Source: Nematostella vectensis (lineage: Eukaryota; Cnidaria; Anthozoa; Actiniaria; Edwardsiidae). From it: a stretch of DNA of 64,000 nt. The stretch is taken from NCBI RefSeq assembly GCF_932526225.1, contig NC_064034.1, positions 16,752,887 through 16,816,886 on the forward strand. The letters are read 5' to 3'. Made by a program: the position numbers and the translations under genes. Under the pieces are notes generated by a model, which saw only the letters and a program-made list of their open reading frames with translations, was not told the origin of the DNA and did no database searches. Each line of letters starts with the position of its first letter. Positions within the stretch are counted from its first letter, which is position 1. Below, piece after piece: positions 48,701 to 60,700 of the stretch.

Positions 48701-51700
48701 AGACTGTCAGAACACAAGACTTTAAGAAGAACTATAGTATTGTCATTGTAAAGATAATTGATCTCGGTCCCATTTTGCTGTAGGTTGGAATTCGGTTCCA
48801 CAGTCCAAGCTCCATCAACACCTCAAGACCAACCAGTCACTCCTACAGGCGAAAGACGTAAGATGCGTTATGCTGTTGTTATAATGTTGTATTATTCCTC
48901 TTCATTGTGTTTGTTTTCTGCTTGCAGCAATGTCTGCCAGTAAGGCGCAACAGACCAATGACATTCTAGGGATGATCTCCCCAGAGGGGGAGAAGGTCAG
49001 CCTGGGCAAGGTAAGCTACTCTCATTCAATCGAAACCTTAACCCTTTGCTTTTCATGGCTTAAAGATATGTCAAATCACCCGTTAAACTCTCACAAAAGT
49101 CCCCTAATCTCTTTATTCTCCTCTCTAATGTATACCACATGGTCTAGAAGCCCACAGTACATAATCACCAGTAGTACCACGATAAATGCCTTGTTCCCTT
49201 CTCACTATTCCCTTTGTATTGTATTCCCCATGGTTTAGCAGCCCATAGTATCTTGTGACCAGAGTAGCACCCCCAAAATTGCCTTCTCACTCCTCTTTGT
49301 ATTGTATTACCCAGGGTCTTAAGGCTCGTGGCAACGTTGAAGACTGGCTCGGCAAGGTAGAAGAGAGCATGGTCAGCTCCCTCAGGCGTCTAGCAAAGGC
49401 GTCCATTGCAGACTACGAGTCCAGGCCTCGAGAAGAGTGGGTCACCCTACACCCTAGTCAGGTGGGCCGTGCCTTGCTCGTACCTTGGTTAAGCATGGGC
49501 GTATCCAGAGGGACTTGAAATCATATGAGATTTTGATGTTAAATGCTGACACTTTGTTTTGTTGCTTGCACGGTTCAGCAGGGGTAAATCCAGGGGCGTG
49601 TCGTTATTGTAGACAATAATAAACGATTTTAGAACATTCCAAAGTAAGGATTTTTTTTGTTACTAGGCAAATGTTTTAAAATTTGCCAAGTAGTTTCTTG
49701 GTGGGTATTAAAATACCGTGCTAAACGCGTGGGTATTAAAATACCCACCTGTTGGTCGTTTCTCAAAAGTCCCGATAAACCCGGAAAGTCACCCGGTAAG
49801 CCCCCGATAAACTTTACGGGTGTTCCTCAAAACGGCCGCTATTGTCGGGCCCGGAAAAAATCCCGGTAACTCGCCCGGTAACTTACGGGAGCTCAAGAGC
49901 TCCAGTTAACTTACCGGGAATTACTTTTAATGCGATAATTGATACCCAAAACGATGTTTTTCCTTAATATTTTCAGCTGAATTTATAGATCAACTATTCA
50001 TCTAGAATTTGCCAAGATGAACTATCCAATTTGGTGCATTTTTTCCGATTAAAATCTCGCCATTTTCAAGTTGTGTCGAGTTGTAGTGAGTTTTCATCAA
50101 TTGAAGAAACCATATGACTGGCCGGAAAGAAGTGAGCCAATTACGGCTAACATCATTTTATGGGATTCACTACCAGCCAATCAGGTTTCTTTTCTGTCAA
50201 ATAATTTGACATTTAGCTGTCACCGTGCGCCTAAACAACTTTGCGAAGGTTTGTTTTGCTACAAAATGAGACTTTATCTACTTGTTCTTCGTCTTTTTTT
50301 CGAAAAGTGCCGATGCCAAGCAGTGTTTGGGGTACCAGTTGTCTACAGACATCGACAAATCTACGATTTTTATTGATATTCAATAATTATTTAGCCAATC
50401 TATTCATTAACTCTGAAAATTATAATTTGCTTATCACGAACCCGTAAACAACCGGGAGCTACTGCAAGGCTTGAGAAACGCCCTTCCTTGCCCGGAAAAG
50501 TATCCCGAAAACTCTCCCGGTACCCTAAGGGCCCGGTTATTACCGGAAGTTTTGAGAAACAAGCCCCTGGACCGAGAAGCAGATTGGTGTGAAAGTCGGT
50601 GAACATTTCTGTATTTCCTAACAGATCGTCATCATGATATCCCAGACGATGTGGTGTCGGAACATCACCGAGTCGCTCAACTGCGAGGGGGACAGGGTCG
50701 AGGCCATGAAGCATAGGGAGCAGGAGTCGTTCCAGGTAAACCAGTGTCAAGCCTTAACTTAAATTACAATCGTAATCTGTAGTATTCCTTTCGCTACGGT
50801 ACCATTACCTTGAAATCTCGATAACCCTGATATCGCCGTTTATATCTGCTCTGAAAATGTCGCACTTCTTGACACGGCACATCGTCACGCTTATAGTTCC
50901 GTGTAGTAAAAAGCCGTTTTGAACTGACTCGGTTACTGTATTGTTTCTGTAGAACCTGAACAATCTCGCTGCACTTGTCCGTGGGGTACTTCCCAAGCTG
51001 ACTCGAAACATCCTCGGGGCGCTCATCACCATTGACGTACACGCCAGGGACATTGTGACGGGCATGGTGAACGCAAAGGTAAAACGCTACCCTTTTCAAC
51101 AACTCAGGGTCTAGCTTTTGTGATCTATAAGGCGGCGTTCGCATAAGCCAGACTGTTATGTCCGTTTTTATGTAATGCTCTCATTAGCCCCACCGCCTCC
51201 CTGTACAACAACTTTACAGATACGAATGTCTGTAATGATAAGTTGGGCATCATCAGTGGGCTGTTTGCCTTATACCTCTATCATTATAAATGTGGTTCAA
51301 ACGGTTGAGAGTTATATTGAGATATACCGCGAACAATCAGTTCTGTTGCTAGTAGAGAATGTCCTTCTTGTAAAGCTGTCAATTCCTATAACCTTTCTCA
51401 CAGGTGATCTCTAGGCTTCATGTTTTAGTGTTGGTGATTTTCTAGGCTTCAAACGGTTAAGAGTTAAAGATATTGCAGACAATCACTTATGTTACTAGTA
51501 GAAAATGTCCTTATTACCTTCTTCCTATAAATCTGTCGATCCCTATAACCTTACTTACAGGTTTCAATGTGTTTTTAAGGTTGATAGCGAAAACAACTTC
51601 GAGTGGATTAAGCAGCTCCGCTACTACTGGGACCCAGACCTGGATAACTGTGTTGTGCGCATGTCCAACTCAATGTACATATATGGCTATGAGTACTTAG

Positions 51701-54700
51701 GAGCCTCAGCTCGTCTCGTCATCACGCCGCTGACTGTAAGTATTGGTTGCTCAGAGCACACCATTCTATGAGCATCATTTGATCAGCCCTGGAAATTATT
51801 TCTCGAAAGTGCAGCTCTAATTGACCATACACCATTCTCTCACTTACTTTGTCGGCTCCACCTTGCATATCACTGTTTCAAAACTTTCTGTTTAGGATCG
51901 TTGTTACCTGTGCCTGATGGGTGCTCTTCAGCTGGATTTGGGCGGAGCGCCGGCAGGACCCGCCGGAACTGGAAAAACAGAGACAACCAAGGTACAAATT
52001 ACCACTAGAAAGGACGTCCTCTAAGTAAAAGTATTTTTTAAATAATTATTTTTGTAGTACGTGCCTAAAACATCAAAGCCTTTCCTACTCAAGATGTATG
52101 GCTTAACCTGGACACCCAAAGGCTTACCTTAGATCTGCACATGCCTATGGTACCTCCAGGGATAAAATGTAAAATGTCGATCGACTATTCATTTGTTATT
52201 GTTAACAATCGAAAATACAGCGGTTCGTTTGCGAGAAAAGTTCAAAATAACCATCCACGAATGAATTCTGATAAGCTTACTTGCTTACAGTTACTTGCTC
52301 GCATGGAAACAATGGAAACGGATTCTTCAATTTGTATTGTAAAATGGCAGAGTGATTCCACTTCTTCAATTCCAGGACTTGGCGAAAGCATTAGCGAAGC
52401 AGTGCGTGGTGTTCAACTGCTCTGAAGGGCTGGACTTCAAGATGATGGGACGGTTCTTCTCGGGTCTGGCCCAGTCAGGCGCCTGGTGCTGCTTCGACGA
52501 GTTCAATCGTATCGACATTGAGGTGTTGTCTGTCATAGCTCAACAGCTACTTACCATCAGAAATGCCAAGGTTGCCAAGGTAACGTGAATATCTACAATT
52601 GCACGTGCATGACTCGGTATTCCTTGTTCAGTTCAGACGAGTATAAAGGACCATCTCTGATCTTGATTGTTGTTGGCGCTTCCTGTTTTAGTCTTAGCTT
52701 AATGTTTGTGTTTTTTTTTTGTTGTTGCTTCTCTAGGCTTCATGATTGATTGTTGTTGCTTCTCTAGGCTTCATGATTGATTGTTGTTGCTTCTCTAGGC
52801 TTCCCGCTTAATGTTTGAATGTTGTTGCTTCTCTATGCTTCATGATTGATTGTTGTTGCTTCTCTAGGCTTCATGATTGATTGTTGTTGCTTCTCTAGGC
52901 TTCATGATTGATTGTTGTTGCTTCTCTAGGCTTCCCGCTTCATGTTTGAGGGTCGTGAGATCAAGCTTGTCCCAAGCTGTGCGGCCTTCATCACCATGAA
53001 CCCTGGATATGCCGGCCGAACAGAGCTCCCTGACAATCTGAAGGCGTTGTTCAGACCTATGGCCATGATGGTTCCTAACTACGGTATGTGCACCGAACCC
53101 CACATCACATACTTAAAGTTAAGACAAGTTAAAACAATAGTCCTGCATTGCTTTATTCATACATTTTTTATTCAATTTTATTAATTATCACGTCGAAACT
53201 AGGCACTTTTATAAGGTACACACACCATTTTATTCTAACCCCAGCAGCTCAGGCCATTATTTTGCTGTAATTTATTGTTGTACGCACGTGCCTATTGATG
53301 TATAGCCAAGCTACATCCTACACTGTTTTCGTGGATAAAATGATAATACCTCAAATGCGATCTCTGCCCTAAACATAAAATAACCTGCCATGGTCACATG
53401 CTCAAAATTTCTCTTTATCATCAAATGTTTTCAGGTTTCCTTCTTATAAATTATTATTGAAATATCAACCAAAATTATTTCAGTAAAGTTAGAGTGCTCA
53501 CATCATAAGACGTTCATCTTCAACTGATCATCAATGCATATTCTTTTCAGCTCTTATCGCAGAAGTTATTCTGTACTCTGAGGGCTTCGAGTCCTCCAAG
53601 AATCTCGCACGCAAGATGACCCAGATGTACCGGCTTTGCAGCGAGCAGCTGTCGCAGCAAGATCACTACGACTTCGGTATGCGTGCCGTCAAGTCTGTGC
53701 TGGTTATGGCAGGTGCTCTCAAGCGCAGTAACCCTGATCTGGAAGAAGACGTGGTGCTCATCCGGGCTCTACGGGACAGCAACTTGCCCAAGTTCTTAGC
53801 TGCTGATGCTATTCTTTTCAGGGTGAGTCAGAGGTGCACCAGCGGGAAGTCGGATTTGCATTAGGGGAAGGGGGTAAGGGGTGCAACTTCGGGGTAGTCA
53901 GAGGTGGATCGGGGGGTGGGTAGAGCATCAAGGATGGGGGTCAAAGCTGCTTCGGGGGAAGGGGTCAGACGTACACCAGCTGTGGAGGGGGGGGGGAAGG
54001 GAGGTGGATCAGGGGATGGGTTGTGCATAGAGGGTGGGGTCAGGGGTGCTTCTGGGATGGAGGGAATTGTCAGAGGTTTTTTAGGGGTGGAGGGGCGAGT
54101 CAGAGATGAATCAGTAAGAGGGAACTAGTCAGAGGTACACCAAGAGGGCTTAGTCAGAGGTGCAACGAGTGAGTCAGAAGTGCTTACGGTGGGTGAAGGG
54201 GATGTGGGTCAGCTGTACATCATAAAGGGACAAAAGTCAAGAGGCATTGATTTATTATTTTTGTTTGTTCACGAAGGCCATCCTGACTGACTTGTTCCCT
54301 GGAAAAGAGATTCCAGACCATGACTACGGCAAGCTGCAGTCCACTATCGAAGACTGTATGGTCGCCAAGGGACTCCAGGTCAGTACGGCATCCTTGTGCT
54401 TGTGTGCTGATAGTGCTGTCTTTATCTTTAAATAACTTAATTGCCACTAGCGAGCTAATCCGTTTTTTTCCCAAGCTAATCTGTTTTTGGCGTTATTAGC
54501 TCACGCATTGCCGGTAACGGCTATTGTTTCACGTTTCGTTTAAGTATAAGCCAACTGTATTTTCTGCGTTGCAACGCAATGTTTGCTGTATTTGCTAGCT
54601 TACCCCGGCTTGTCTGTGGTTTGTGTTGAAGGCGTTCTTAGTAGTACTTTTTGCTGTATTCACAGGCTATTCCAGCCCTGGTAAAGAAAGTTATCCAGCT

Positions 54701-57700
54701 TTATGAGACAATGATTGTACGGCACGGTGTCATGTTGGTTGGTCCCACTGGCAGCGGAAAGACCACCAATTACATGGTATGTCAGCTTGTAGCATTTGTC
54801 CTGTGTAAGGGTTTTACCTTTTCTCTTGTCCCCTGCAAGTTAAATGAATACTTCACCTTTTGATGTACAAACGGTTAACCAGATCAATGTTCTTTTCAGA
54901 TGTTGCAGGATACATTGACGAGTCTACACGAACAAGCAGAAGACAGCCCTTACTACCTTCCTGTTCAAACACATATCCTCAACCCTAAGGTACGTAAAGT
55001 ACCATACAATATGCTTTTAACGGTTCGCACATACATGCGCTAAAACCTAAGGAACAAAACAAGTCACACAAGGTACTAAGCTGCTCACAGACCTCCTTAA
55101 CACTACGCTATGTAACATGCCTCTAAAGATACTTAAGGTTCACTCGTGCTGTACATGCTAAGCCTTAAAATACGTAATATGCCACACAAGCACGCAAGAT
55201 ACCTATTAAACGGTTTTGAGGTGAGAAATTCACCCGCCTCACCTCATCTCTTGAAAGAGCTCTATATTATTCATGTGCTTGATCTGTGGCACTTTCGTTT
55301 AGTCCGTGACGATGGGTGAGCTTTACGGCGAGGTAAACAAGCTCACCATGGAGTGGAGGGACGGGCTTATGGCGCTCAAAGTGCGACAGTGTGTCCAGGT
55401 AAGCCACTTATTGTTATAAATTGCCAGAACTATTTGACGCAGACATTGGGCTTCAACTGACACTTGCTACCAATTGCAGGAAACAACTCCTGATCACAAA
55501 TGGATCGTCTGTGATGGTCCCGTTGACGCGCTCTGGATCGAGAACATGAACACTGTGCTTGACGATAACAAGATGCTTTGTCTAGCGAACAGCGAGCGTA
55601 TCAAGCTAAACAACACTATCCACATGCTGTTCGAAGTGCAGGACCTGGCTGTCGCCTCCCCAGCCACGGTCAGTCGCTGCGGCATGGTCTACATGGATCC
55701 CAATGAGCTCGGCTGGAGGCCATTCGTACGATCGTGGATGCAAAAGCATGGCGATAAGATGAAGGAAGAGACCAGGGTCAGTTGTGCTTTTATTCTTATA
55801 TTTTGGTACAACATTTACCAAAAAAAAATCATCTTTTTTTTTCGATTATCCAATTGTCTTTTTTCCCCTAGTTTGCCCCCCCCTCCCCTCTGAAGTTTTC
55901 TCGGATATATTTTTTTAATTTACAAGATCCCTTATCGGGTTATCGTTTAATACGGACAATAAAACAGTATGAATAAGTGATTATAAACCCATTGAAACAA
56001 CAAATATCATTATATTTTTGTATTTAACAACCTGCTTTTTTCGGAAATTACCCCAATTCATCAGCAACTGTTGATTTGATTGCTATGTTATGTCAGGAGT
56101 ACCTATGGAACCTGTTTGATCACTACGTGGATGCTGGATTAAAGTTCGCAAGCAAGAAATGCACCCAGGCCATGCAACAGGTTCGTGCTACGTACGTCTA
56201 TTTGCATCTTTACTAATGTAGCTTGATTAAGACGTATTGATGTTAGAAAGACGTGCTACTGTCGCCACCATAGCAACTAGCCAAGCAGGATCCAATTATA
56301 CAGTTGTGATTGGCACACATTTTCATGATCATGAGGCTTCAACCTTGTTCTAGTGCGTGCTGAAGCATTTCTTTACCTTGTTTTTTTTGTAATAAAGTTC
56401 AAGTCAATCAGATAGTACGTTGCCGTATTCCTTCCTACATTCCTTCTTTCCTTTCTTCCTTTAATGGCACCACGGTAGCGCGGATATTTACAAGTGAACT
56501 CTTTCTTTCCAGGTGGACATCAGCAAGGTGACGACGATGTGCTGTCTGTTCGACAGCTTCTTTTTCCCAGCCAAGGGTGGACCGGACTTTAATCTAGACC
56601 CGACCAAGCTCCATCCCCTGATCTGCACTGCCTTCCTGTTCGTATTCCTGTGGTCCATCGGAGGAAACCTGGTGGAAACTTGTAACGAGTCCTTTGACAC
56701 CTTCACCCGGGATCTCTTCGCCGACACTCACGATGTCCGGGTAAGTAGTTACACACAATGTCCGGGTAGTTAGTTACACATAATGTCCGGGTAAGTACTT
56801 ACAAACAATGTGTGGGTAAGTAGTTAAACACAATGTCCGTGTAGTAAGTTGTAAGTTACCTTCTTACTGCGGTTTTCAATGTTCTGCGACTCTCGTCGAC
56901 GATAACCGATAGCTATAATCGCCTTCTGGCATTCTATCATTCAACATCCTTGAAGTATTTTCATTGGCGGACACAAAAGGCTTTCAATCACGCCATTTTT
57001 CGTAGCTCTGACCATTCAAAAAGCATCAAATGATATTCCGTTAGTTTGAATGACAGAGCCAGAAAGCGATATAGCTGATTGAAATTACTGACGACAGTTT
57101 GCAGAATATTGAAAATGGCAATATGGCAAGGCTGCTAAAGAATTTTCTTTTATTTCTGATTTGGGCTAGTAAATGTTTGTTTTATTAAAGAAATTACTTG
57201 CAACCGTTCGGTATGCTTACTTCTTTGCCTCTCAATGTTAAGTGGGTAACGAGACGATCTCTTGAAAACTTGAGCTTCTTTAAAAATATAATTGACGCAT
57301 TCTGGCTCTCAATAAAACCCTGGTACTAACTTCAAAAACTTTGAATGTCGAGAAGCCTTAAACAGATTCCAACTCCATGTCGATTCCCATTATTTTCTCT
57401 ATTATTCCAGATTCCCGGTTCAGGTGACTTGTACAGCTACTACGTTGATTTCGACACACGCCGCATGGAGCCATGGGAGAAGATCATCCCCGCCTTCAAG
57501 TACAGTTCCGAGGTGCCGTACTTCGACCTGCTGGTCCCCACCGTGGACACCGTACGCTTTGGGTTCCTGATGGACAAGCTTCTGTCAGTGAACAAGTCTG
57601 TACTGTACACCGGCACAACGGGTGTTGGCAAGGTGGGTATGATTGTAGTCAAACAGTAAAGATTTGCCATTAAGTGGAAGGCGTCAAGGTCATGATACCT

Positions 57701-60700
57701 TATTACCCTTAAAGCCGCATTGTCACCAGTTTACTTCCGGAGGTCCGACGGAAACCTCAAACGTTAAAAGACAAAAGAATCTATTAAAATCCGAGATATT
57801 AAACAGGCCATCCGCTCTTAATTATCAATCACATCCTCAAAGAAACTTTCAATAAACACACATCTTTCAATATTTTGAAATATTTTTCGCGTTTTCCGTT
57901 AAAAATCATCGGAGACTGTTACGTAATCGACCGGAAGTAAACTGGTGACAATGCGGCTTTAATTTTCGCGTCATTTTAATTTCGCGATTTTAAAAGATTC
58001 GCAAAAATAAAGTGACGCGGAAGTTAAGTGTCGCGAAAATTAAGATGCGCTTAAATTAAGTGAGTATACAAGAAGCCTTTGGGGGAAAATTGGCCGTTTA
58101 ATAAGCTTTATGGAAACACCTTGTCTATTTAGTCATCTAAGGTACATATAGTATGGTGAGGGGTTGAGTTGTACTTGTATTTATAGATTTTTATGAAGCT
58201 AAATTTAGCCCACGCATCTTTTTGTTACATATTGTTTCAGTTTTGATGATTACAGCACATTTTAATTTCACTTGTTTTACTTGATTTTATTATCCCAATG
58301 AAAATAAAATGACCTGTTTTTTACGAGAATAGGAAAATCGCGAAAATAAAGTGTCGCTTAATATCGCCATTGGGGCCTATTAACGCAGATGAGAAGAACC
58401 ATTACCCACCTTAGTGACTGGAAGTTTACCGTAAATGAACTAATAAACACCCCCTATCTAAAGAACGCCTCCTATCTAATGAACTCCTCCCCTAAGCTTA
58501 CAAGTTTGTATTGAACGTCCCTCTCTAACAAACACCCCCTCTTATAACCCGCCTCCACGAGAGCAGCGCAAGAGAACACGTTCACGTTTTCTTGAACCAG
58601 TGCTGCGCTTTATTGCGCTTGCTTCCTAGTGGGAAGCAAACAAGCTGAACAAGCTGTATTTTGTTTCCACAGTCTGTGATCGCCAAAGCCATCCTGGATG
58701 ACATCTCGCAAAAGTCCAACTATATGGCCATTATGATGAACTTCTCTGCGCAGACAAGCAGTCAGCGAACCCAGGAGATGATCGAGACCAAGCTTGAGAA
58801 GAAACGCAAGAATATCCTAGGTATGGTAATGACTCAGGATCCACTACACAGCGACATACGGCACCAACTCACTTATGGGTATCTTACAATTAAGACAAGA
58901 TAAACCGGCATACAACACCGATTTAGACATAATCATCTTAGGTATGACAAAATACGGGTCATGTAGAAGCTATCGGAAAAGATTTCACCACATTGGATTG
59001 CTTTGGATTGATGCAACACAGACGAAGAACGGGAATACAATAGAGCAATGAGGGTAATCTAGCCAATCATGTTAGGCCTTACGAGTGGACTTCTACACTT
59101 CTCCAAAATACACAGACATATGATACCCTTCACACTAGCATCCTAGGTATGGTAATGCAGACCCCTAGTCTAGCGTTATTTACCGCTCGTCTAGGTGTAA
59201 TAGCTGCCTCACATGTCTTGTCTAAAACTATTTATCGCTTGTCTAGGTGCACCATAATAAGTCAGTGCCATAGCTGCCTTACAAGTCTTGTCTGAAACTA
59301 TTTACCGCTCGTCTAGGTGTAATAGCTGCCTCACATGTCTTGTCTAATACTTTTTATCGCTTGTCTAGGTGCACCATAATAAGTCAGTGCCAACCGCTCG
59401 TCTAGGTGTAATAGCTGCCTCACATGTCTTGTCTAATACTTTTTATCGCTTGTCTAGGTGCACCATAATAAGTCAGTGCTATAGCTACCTTACAAGTCTT
59501 GTCTAAAACTATTTATCGCTTGTCTAGGTGCGCCGGCTGGTAAGAGGATGGTGATTTTCGTGGACGATCTCAACATGCCAAAGCTGGACACGTACGGCTC
59601 CCAACCGCCCATCGAGCTGCTCAGGCAGTATCAGGTTAGGGAATACATTATTCTGGAGGAAGCCAGACCCTTACATTGTCTCGAGGGAGCCCAGACGCTT
59701 TCCTTGTCTTGCTATTTTTATTTGTTGTGTTGTGACAGTGCAATGCGCTTATATTTTTGGGGGTTATTTGGTTAAACTCTTTTTTTTCGGCACGTTTCTG
59801 ATGAACCATGCTTTTCAGGATTTCCGCGGATTCTATGACAGAGAGAAGTTGTTCTGGAAGGAAATTCACGTGAGTATTCCTTAAGTAGTCACTCAGACAT
59901 CGTTTTATGCAGTCAATCATGTGCATTGGAGAAGGGGACTGCAATTGATATTGAGTTTACACAAGAACCTAAAAATAGCTCTTGTAAGGGTTTTATCTTA
60001 TTAAGTGATCATTTTATTACCTTGAAACGTTAGTCGATGAAGTGCATAACAACATCGACCCACTAAGGTTGTGTTGTGTTTGTTTGCTGACTTGCTCTTG
60101 TGCCGTACGACATTTCCATCTGCCATTGTGTATGTTATGTTTATCATAATTCCCTGTTCTTGTACCACAGGACATTACCATCTGATGTTATATGTGTATG
60201 TTCGTGTTTATCATCAATTCCTATTCTTGCACGACTTGATGTGGTGAATGTTATGTTTATTATACTTTCCTGTTGTACCACAGGACACGATTTGGTGTTG
60301 TGTATGTTCTGTTAAATATCAAACTTTCCTGTTCTCGTACCTCAGGACATGACCATCTGCTCCGCGTGTGCGCCTCCTGGTGGTGGTAGGAACCCTGTAA
60401 CGCCACGCTTCCTGCGTCACTTCAGCATGTTCTGCATTCCATCTTCGGCCGAGCACACACTTGGACATATTTTCAAGGTAGGCAATCCTAGCTCTGCCTA
60501 AAATATTCACTATACTAGACGGAGGACATAACAGTCTTTTTACATTTCACACTATAACAAGCTGTTGCTTGTCGTGTCGATTATACTTAAGCCATACCAA
60601 CACAAAATAGATAGTAATTCCCATGCATTTAGAGGCGATCTAGGTTGCTTTTTTATCATATTTACACCTTGTGATGATCTTGTTTTTGTGGTCCAGTCTA

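Larger units (their letters stand above)
36736..51579 (+). other. DNAH6 N-terminal tail and linker region (exons 1-28)
   Basis: Exon ends here are 36930, 37058, 37929, 38506, 38649, 38943, 39262, 40677, 41642, 42151, 42602, 43013, 43461, 43730, 44041, 44352, 44794, 45153, 45707, 46995, 47342, 48091, 48420, 48857, 49010, 49461, 50735 and 51078. Exons 1-3 encode a disordered proline/lysine-rich start ([14 protein letters not shown]). Exons 4-7 hold a conserved stretch ([36 protein letters not shown]). Exon 8 is glycine/methionine-rich and exon 9 ends in a Lys/Glu-rich insert. Exons 17-28 form the linker, with [13 protein letters not shown] and [20 protein letters not shown]. Exons 24-25 add a short Pro/Ser insert. 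Confidence 0.88.
51580..56740 (+). other. DNAH6 AAA1 and AAA2 motor modules (exons 29-40)
   Basis: Exon ends: 51735, 51991, 52579, 53083, 53822, 54378, 54776, 54989, 55398, 55776, 56180, 56740. AAA1 Walker A is at 51956-51979 and Walker B is [10 protein letters not shown] in exon 31, followed by [20 protein letters not shown] in exon 32. AAA1 is the main ATPase and all key residues are present. AAA2 Walker A is at 54741-54764, with [20 protein letters not shown] and [13 protein letters not shown] in exon 38. Acceptors at 51579 and 54276 end in AAG rather than the usual YAG; both are required by reading frame. Confidence 0.9.

Noticed and set aside
57664-57855. Open frame with [12 protein letters not shown] resembling frames near 14734 and 11789
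   Set aside because: The shared peptide is the end of the TTAA MITE family, not a gene family.
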